Positions 34,532 to 36,953 of a stretch of DNA of 36,953 nucleotides are shown piece after piece. The notes under the pieces are model-generated. The model did no database searches, was not told the origin of the DNA, and worked only from the letters and a program-made list of their open reading frames with translations. Source of the DNA: Fimbriimonadaceae bacterium. GTDB lineage: Bacteria > Armatimonadota > Fimbriimonadia > Fimbriimonadales > Fimbriimonadaceae. Location of the stretch: positions 1-36,953 of the forward strand of contig JAPUDU010000313.1 in assembly GCA_027492935.1 (NCBI GenBank). Reading direction: 5' to 3'. Position numbers and translations under genes: made by a program. Within the stretch, counting starts at the first letter, position 1. Each line of letters opens with the position of its first letter.

Positions 34532-35380
34532 ATGTTCGCATTCATTGGAATCATCGTTGGGATTGTCTGTACCTTGCTCGGGTATGTGATGCACCACGGT
34601 AATATTGGCGTCCTCATCCAACCTACGGAATTCATCATTATTTTTGGTGCCGCTATCGGGATATTTTTAGGTTCCTTTGGGATGAAAACGTTTCAAGCCA
34701 CGATTAAGGCGGTTATTGGTCTGTTAAAGCCACCACCTTCTAAAGAACATTATGTCGAGCTTTTGAAGATGATGTATGAGTTGTTTAATGTTGCGCGAAA
34801 GGAAGGGCTTTTGGGATTGGAACAACATGTGGAAAACCCGAAAGAGAGCGCGATTATTAGTAAGTATCCGAGCTTTTTGAACAATCATCACGCCGAGCAT
34901 TTTTTCTGCGATACGTTGAAAGTGATTTTGACGGGCGCGGTGGGCCCTCATGACTTGAGTGAGATGATGGAAATGGATTTGGAGATTGCTCATGAAGAGG
35001 AGCATCGCCCGGTTGAAGCGCTACAGACAGTTGGTGATGGGATGCCGGCGGTTGGTATTGTTGCTTGTGTTTTAGGGATTGTTATTACGATGGGCAAAAT
35101 TAACGAAGGCCCAGAAGTTATTGGTGCCTCCGTTGCTGCGGCTCTGGTTGGAACATTCATTGGAATTTTTATTGGATACGTCGTTTGTGCGCCTTTGAGC
35201 AAATCGATTGGAAACAAGGTTGCGGCGGAAGGAATGTATATGAATTGCATTCGACATGCTTTATTCAGTTTTGCCCGAGGCGAATCGCCAATCACTTGTG
35301 TGGAATTTGCGCGGCGTCAGATTGAGCCGAGCATGCGCCCAGGATTTACTGAGCTTGAAGAAGCGGTGAAAGCGGCCTAA
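34532..35380 (+). CDS. motA: flagellar motor stator protein MotA
   Basis: Membrane stator subunit that conducts ions with MotB to drive the flagellar rotor. The 282 residues match MotA. Four membrane segments are visible: about 1-22 and 28-50, then two C-terminal ones starting in DGMPAVGIVACVLGIVITMG (the conserved proline region) and SVAAALVGTFIGIFIGYVV. The cytoplasmic loop between holds charged residues typical of rotor contact. The motB ATG follows the stop after a 12-base gap with AGGAG. The ion used (H+ or Na+) cannot be read. Confidence 0.95.
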   Translation: MFAFIGIIVGIVCTLLGYVMHHGNIGVLIQPTEFIIIFGAAIGIFLGSFGMKTFQATIKAVIGLLKPPPSKEHYVELLKMMYELFNVARKEGLLGLEQHVENPKESAIISKYPSFLNNHHAEHFFCDTLKVILTGAVGPHDLSEMMEMDLEIAHEEEHRPVEALQTVGDGMPAVGIVACVLGIVITMGKINEGPEVIGASVAAALVGTFIGIFIGYVVCAPLSKSIGNKVAAEGMYMNCIRHALFSFARGESPITCVEFARRQIEPSMRPGFTELEEAVKAA

Positions 35381-35392
35381 CAGGAGACGGTG

Positions 35393-36307
35393 ATGCAAGA
35401 AGGCACCCCGATAATCATTAAAAAAATAAAGAAGGGCGGTCATGGTCACCATGGCGGGGCCTGGAAGGTTGCGTATGCCGACTTTGTTACGGCTATGATG
35501 GCGTTCTTTATGGTTTTGTGGATTATGGGGATGTCTCAGCCCGAGAAAGAAGCGATTGCGGCTTACTTTAAGGATCCGACGGGCTTTACTAAGAAGATTC
35601 CTACTTATGATGTTTCGGTTGGTCCGATGGGTGAGCCGAAGTCGATGCAGAAATCGGATTCGAGCGGTGACGACGGTGTGATGCGCGAGAAGGCGCAGAT
35701 GGATCAGGTTGAGCGACAGCTTGAAGAGGCGGTGGCGGAAGATCCGGCGTTGAAGAAACTTGCCGACAATGGGGATTTGAATGTTTCTCAAACTTCTGAG
35801 GGGTTAGTGCTTGAGTTGATCGAAAACGAAGCTAACGGCGAAGTGTTCTTTACGGTGGGTAGTTCTAGTGTTCGTGAGCAAGCCCGGGCGGTTTTTGAGA
35901 AGTTAGCTCCAATATTGGGGTCGACTAAGCGACTTTTGAAGATTGAAGGACATACCGATGCACGGCCTTATCCGGGCAACGGTTATGATAACTTTGATTT
36001 GAGTAGTGAACGGGCGAATGAAGTGCGGCGCTTGATGATGACGCACGGTGTTAACCGGAATCAGATTTTGGGCGCAGAAGGGAAAGCAGATACAGACTTG
36101 CGAAAGCCAAGCGACCCTTATCACTTTAGCAACCGCCGGGTGACGGTGCTATTGCCATACAAATACATGAAATCTTCAACAATGAAGTTGCCGACTGATG
36201 TGAACGACCCCGGTGTTCAGGGTGTGTTCGTTCGTCCAAAAGGACCAGGCGATGTTGTGAAAGAGAAGATAAATGAGTCAAAGATGAAGGCTGAAGAGGG
36301 TCACTAG
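35393..36307 (+). CDS. motB: flagellar motor stator protein MotB
   Basis: Stator partner of MotA that anchors the complex to peptidoglycan. The N-terminus is basic (KKIKKGGHGHHGGAWKVAYADFV), followed by the single membrane segment containing the ion-binding D30 (YADFVTAMMAFF). The C-terminal OmpA-like domain (about 150-270) has GHTDARPYPGN, DLSSERANEVRRLMM and FSNRRVTVLLP. An AGGAG site at 35382-35386 with 6-base spacing supports this ATG; an adjacent GTG at 35390 is also in frame. Two-gene operon with motA; no other flagellar gene is in the window. Confidence 0.95.
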   Translation: MQEGTPIIIKKIKKGGHGHHGGAWKVAYADFVTAMMAFFMVLWIMGMSQPEKEAIAAYFKDPTGFTKKIPTYDVSVGPMGEPKSMQKSDSSGDDGVMREKAQMDQVERQLEEAVAEDPALKKLADNGDLNVSQTSEGLVLELIENEANGEVFFTVGSSSVREQARAVFEKLAPILGSTKRLLKIEGHTDARPYPGNGYDNFDLSSERANEVRRLMMTHGVNRNQILGAEGKADTDLRKPSDPYHFSNRRVTVLLPYKYMKSSTMKLPTDVNDPGVQGVFVRPKGPGDVVKEKINESKMKAEEGH

Positions 36308-36331
36308 ACTGCTTGGTCTAGTCAAATTTTC
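36303..36331 (+). terminator. possible weak terminator after motB
   Basis: ACTAGAC and GTCTAGT (36303-36309, 36316-36322) form a 7-bp stem with a 6-base loop that includes the motB stop codon, followed by CAAATTTTC. The stem is AT-rich and the T-run short, so termination is doubtful. Confidence 0.35.
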
Positions 36332-36401
36332 AATTTAGGAATGATTGGTGCAAAACTTCTTGCGCCGTTGCAACGATTTCCTGCGTCTGGACCGTTAGCT
36401 T

Positions 36402-36680
36402 ATGGCGGTGATCGACGGCAACCTGTGGGAATATAACTTAGCGCGCGTGGTCGTGGTTGATGTAACCGATGATTATCGTGTCATGCGACCGCCACTACCG
36501 AGCGACTGTTATCCCGTTTTAGCGGAAATCATGGTTCCACGGGCTATGTTGAGCGGGAAGATTTCTAATCTGAATTTGGTAGATGGATATTTGTATGACT
36601 GGCACGAAACACCAAAGGGTGATAAGGGTGTTTGGTATGTTGCCGTGGTTGACCAAGTAATGTTAGTTACAAATATTTAG
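36402..36680 (+). CDS. hypothetical protein, 92 residues
   Basis: I do not recognise it. It has no signal peptide or membrane segment and reads like a compact mixed alpha/beta protein (ARVVVVDVTDDYRVM, then VWYVAVVDQVMLVTN), with two tryptophans and several aromatic residues. The ribosome site is weak. It ends 4 bases inside the converging partial gene (36677), which supports neither gene strongly. Coding bias (G/T-rich) fits other plus-strand genes here. Confidence 0.5.
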   Translation: MAVIDGNLWEYNLARVVVVDVTDDYRVMRPPLPSDCYPVLAEIMVPRAMLSGKISNLNLVDGYLYDWHETPKGDKGVWYVAVVDQVMLVTNI

Positions 36681-36953
36681 CGACTGGCTTCTAGGATTGG
36701 CTTGATAAAGCTATCCATGGTTTGAGGTTTGCCCGTAGCTTTGGCGGCGTCAGTTTTTTGTTCGCGGACTTCGGGGTCTAGGTAGCCGAACTCGGCATTG
36801 GGATCAGCTCGTTTGTTGATATTGCGAGCGAAGAGATTGACTTTGGTGAGTTGGGGGTATGTGCCTCGGCTACAAGAATCGAGGAAAGACAGGAGCTCTT
36901 CTTTACGTGAGTAGGGTGCACCCACTTCGCAGATTTGGAAGGGCGTTTCGGGG
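36677..36953 (-). CDS. hypothetical protein, C-terminal part, cut by the window edge
   Basis: Open to the window end with no upstream stop, so this is the C-terminal 91 residues of a larger protein. Visible are ICEVGAPYSRKEELLSFLDSC, then YPQLTKVNLFARNINKRADP, then a lysine/alanine-rich tail ending ILEASR. No motif I recognise. An internal GTG at 36925 is in frame, but the frame continues before it, so it is not clearly the start. C-rich coding strand fits the minus-strand genes here. Confidence 0.55.
   Translation of the reverse strand, partial: PETPFQICEVGAPYSRKEELLSFLDSCSRGTYPQLTKVNLFARNINKRADPNAEFGYLDPEVREQKTDAAKATGKPQTMDSFIKPILEASR

Noticed and set aside
36341-36436. 31-codon frame starting ATG at 36341, before the hypothetical gene
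   Set aside because: GGA lies directly against the ATG with no spacing and the frame overlaps the next gene; no supporting similarity.

Overview
The window looks like ordinary chromosome of a free-living, motile bacterium with a Gram-negative type envelope. Signs of this are lipoproteins with lipoboxes, a predicted outer-membrane beta-barrel protein, MotA/MotB flagellar stators, an endonuclease-type MutL, and core metabolic and repair genes. No phage, integrase, transposase or CRISPR was recognised. The mix (a PrcB_C-domain protein, a DUF5916-like barrel protein, a lipoyl-like/KOW-like protein next to an orphan response regulator) would fit Armatimonadota or a similar deep-branching phylum. 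That is inference only; no rRNA is present to test it. The given strand is strongly G- and T-rich in genes of both orientations, as expected if it is the leading strand of one replichore.

Layout: 1-4.1 kb holds a UvrC lacking its C-terminal half at the window edge and two tandem, probably paralogous lipoproteins. 4.1-9.6 kb holds aconitase, a DUF554-type membrane protein and a secreted S9 peptidase, all on +. 9.6-14.3 kb, on -, holds CinA, a PrcB_C-domain protein with a cysteine cluster, tRNA-Leu(CAA), a tandem PfkB-type kinase and PfkA, and a TfoX-like protein. 14.4-19.4 kb holds the barrel protein (+), then on - a UbiD decarboxylase, a secreted HExxH protein and a zinc-ribbon membrane protein. 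19.4-25.6 kb holds a TPR protein, a lipoprotein with a caspase/CHAT-like His/Cys signature, two tandem DinB-like proteins and a threonine dehydrogenase that lacks its structural-zinc cysteines.

25.8-32.2 kb holds a conserved uncharacterised protein overlapping an OmpR-type response regulator, a small protein resembling phage Acb2/Tad1 cyclic-nucleotide sponges, a GH38 alpha-mannosidase, and a DprA-like protein whose 3' end overlaps that of ruvC. 32.1-36.9 kb holds mutL-ruvC (-), diverging from motA-motB (+), then two unrecognised genes, one cut by the window edge.

Functional groupings: PfkA and the PfkB kinase both feed fructose-1,6-bisphosphate. MutL, RuvC, DprA and UvrC are DNA repair and recombination genes. 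MotA and MotB form the flagellar stator. The most interesting items are the chromosomal Acb2-like protein, the truncated UvrC, the caspase-like lipoprotein, the altered threonine dehydrogenase, and two copies of a GC-rich hairpin element in intergenic gaps.
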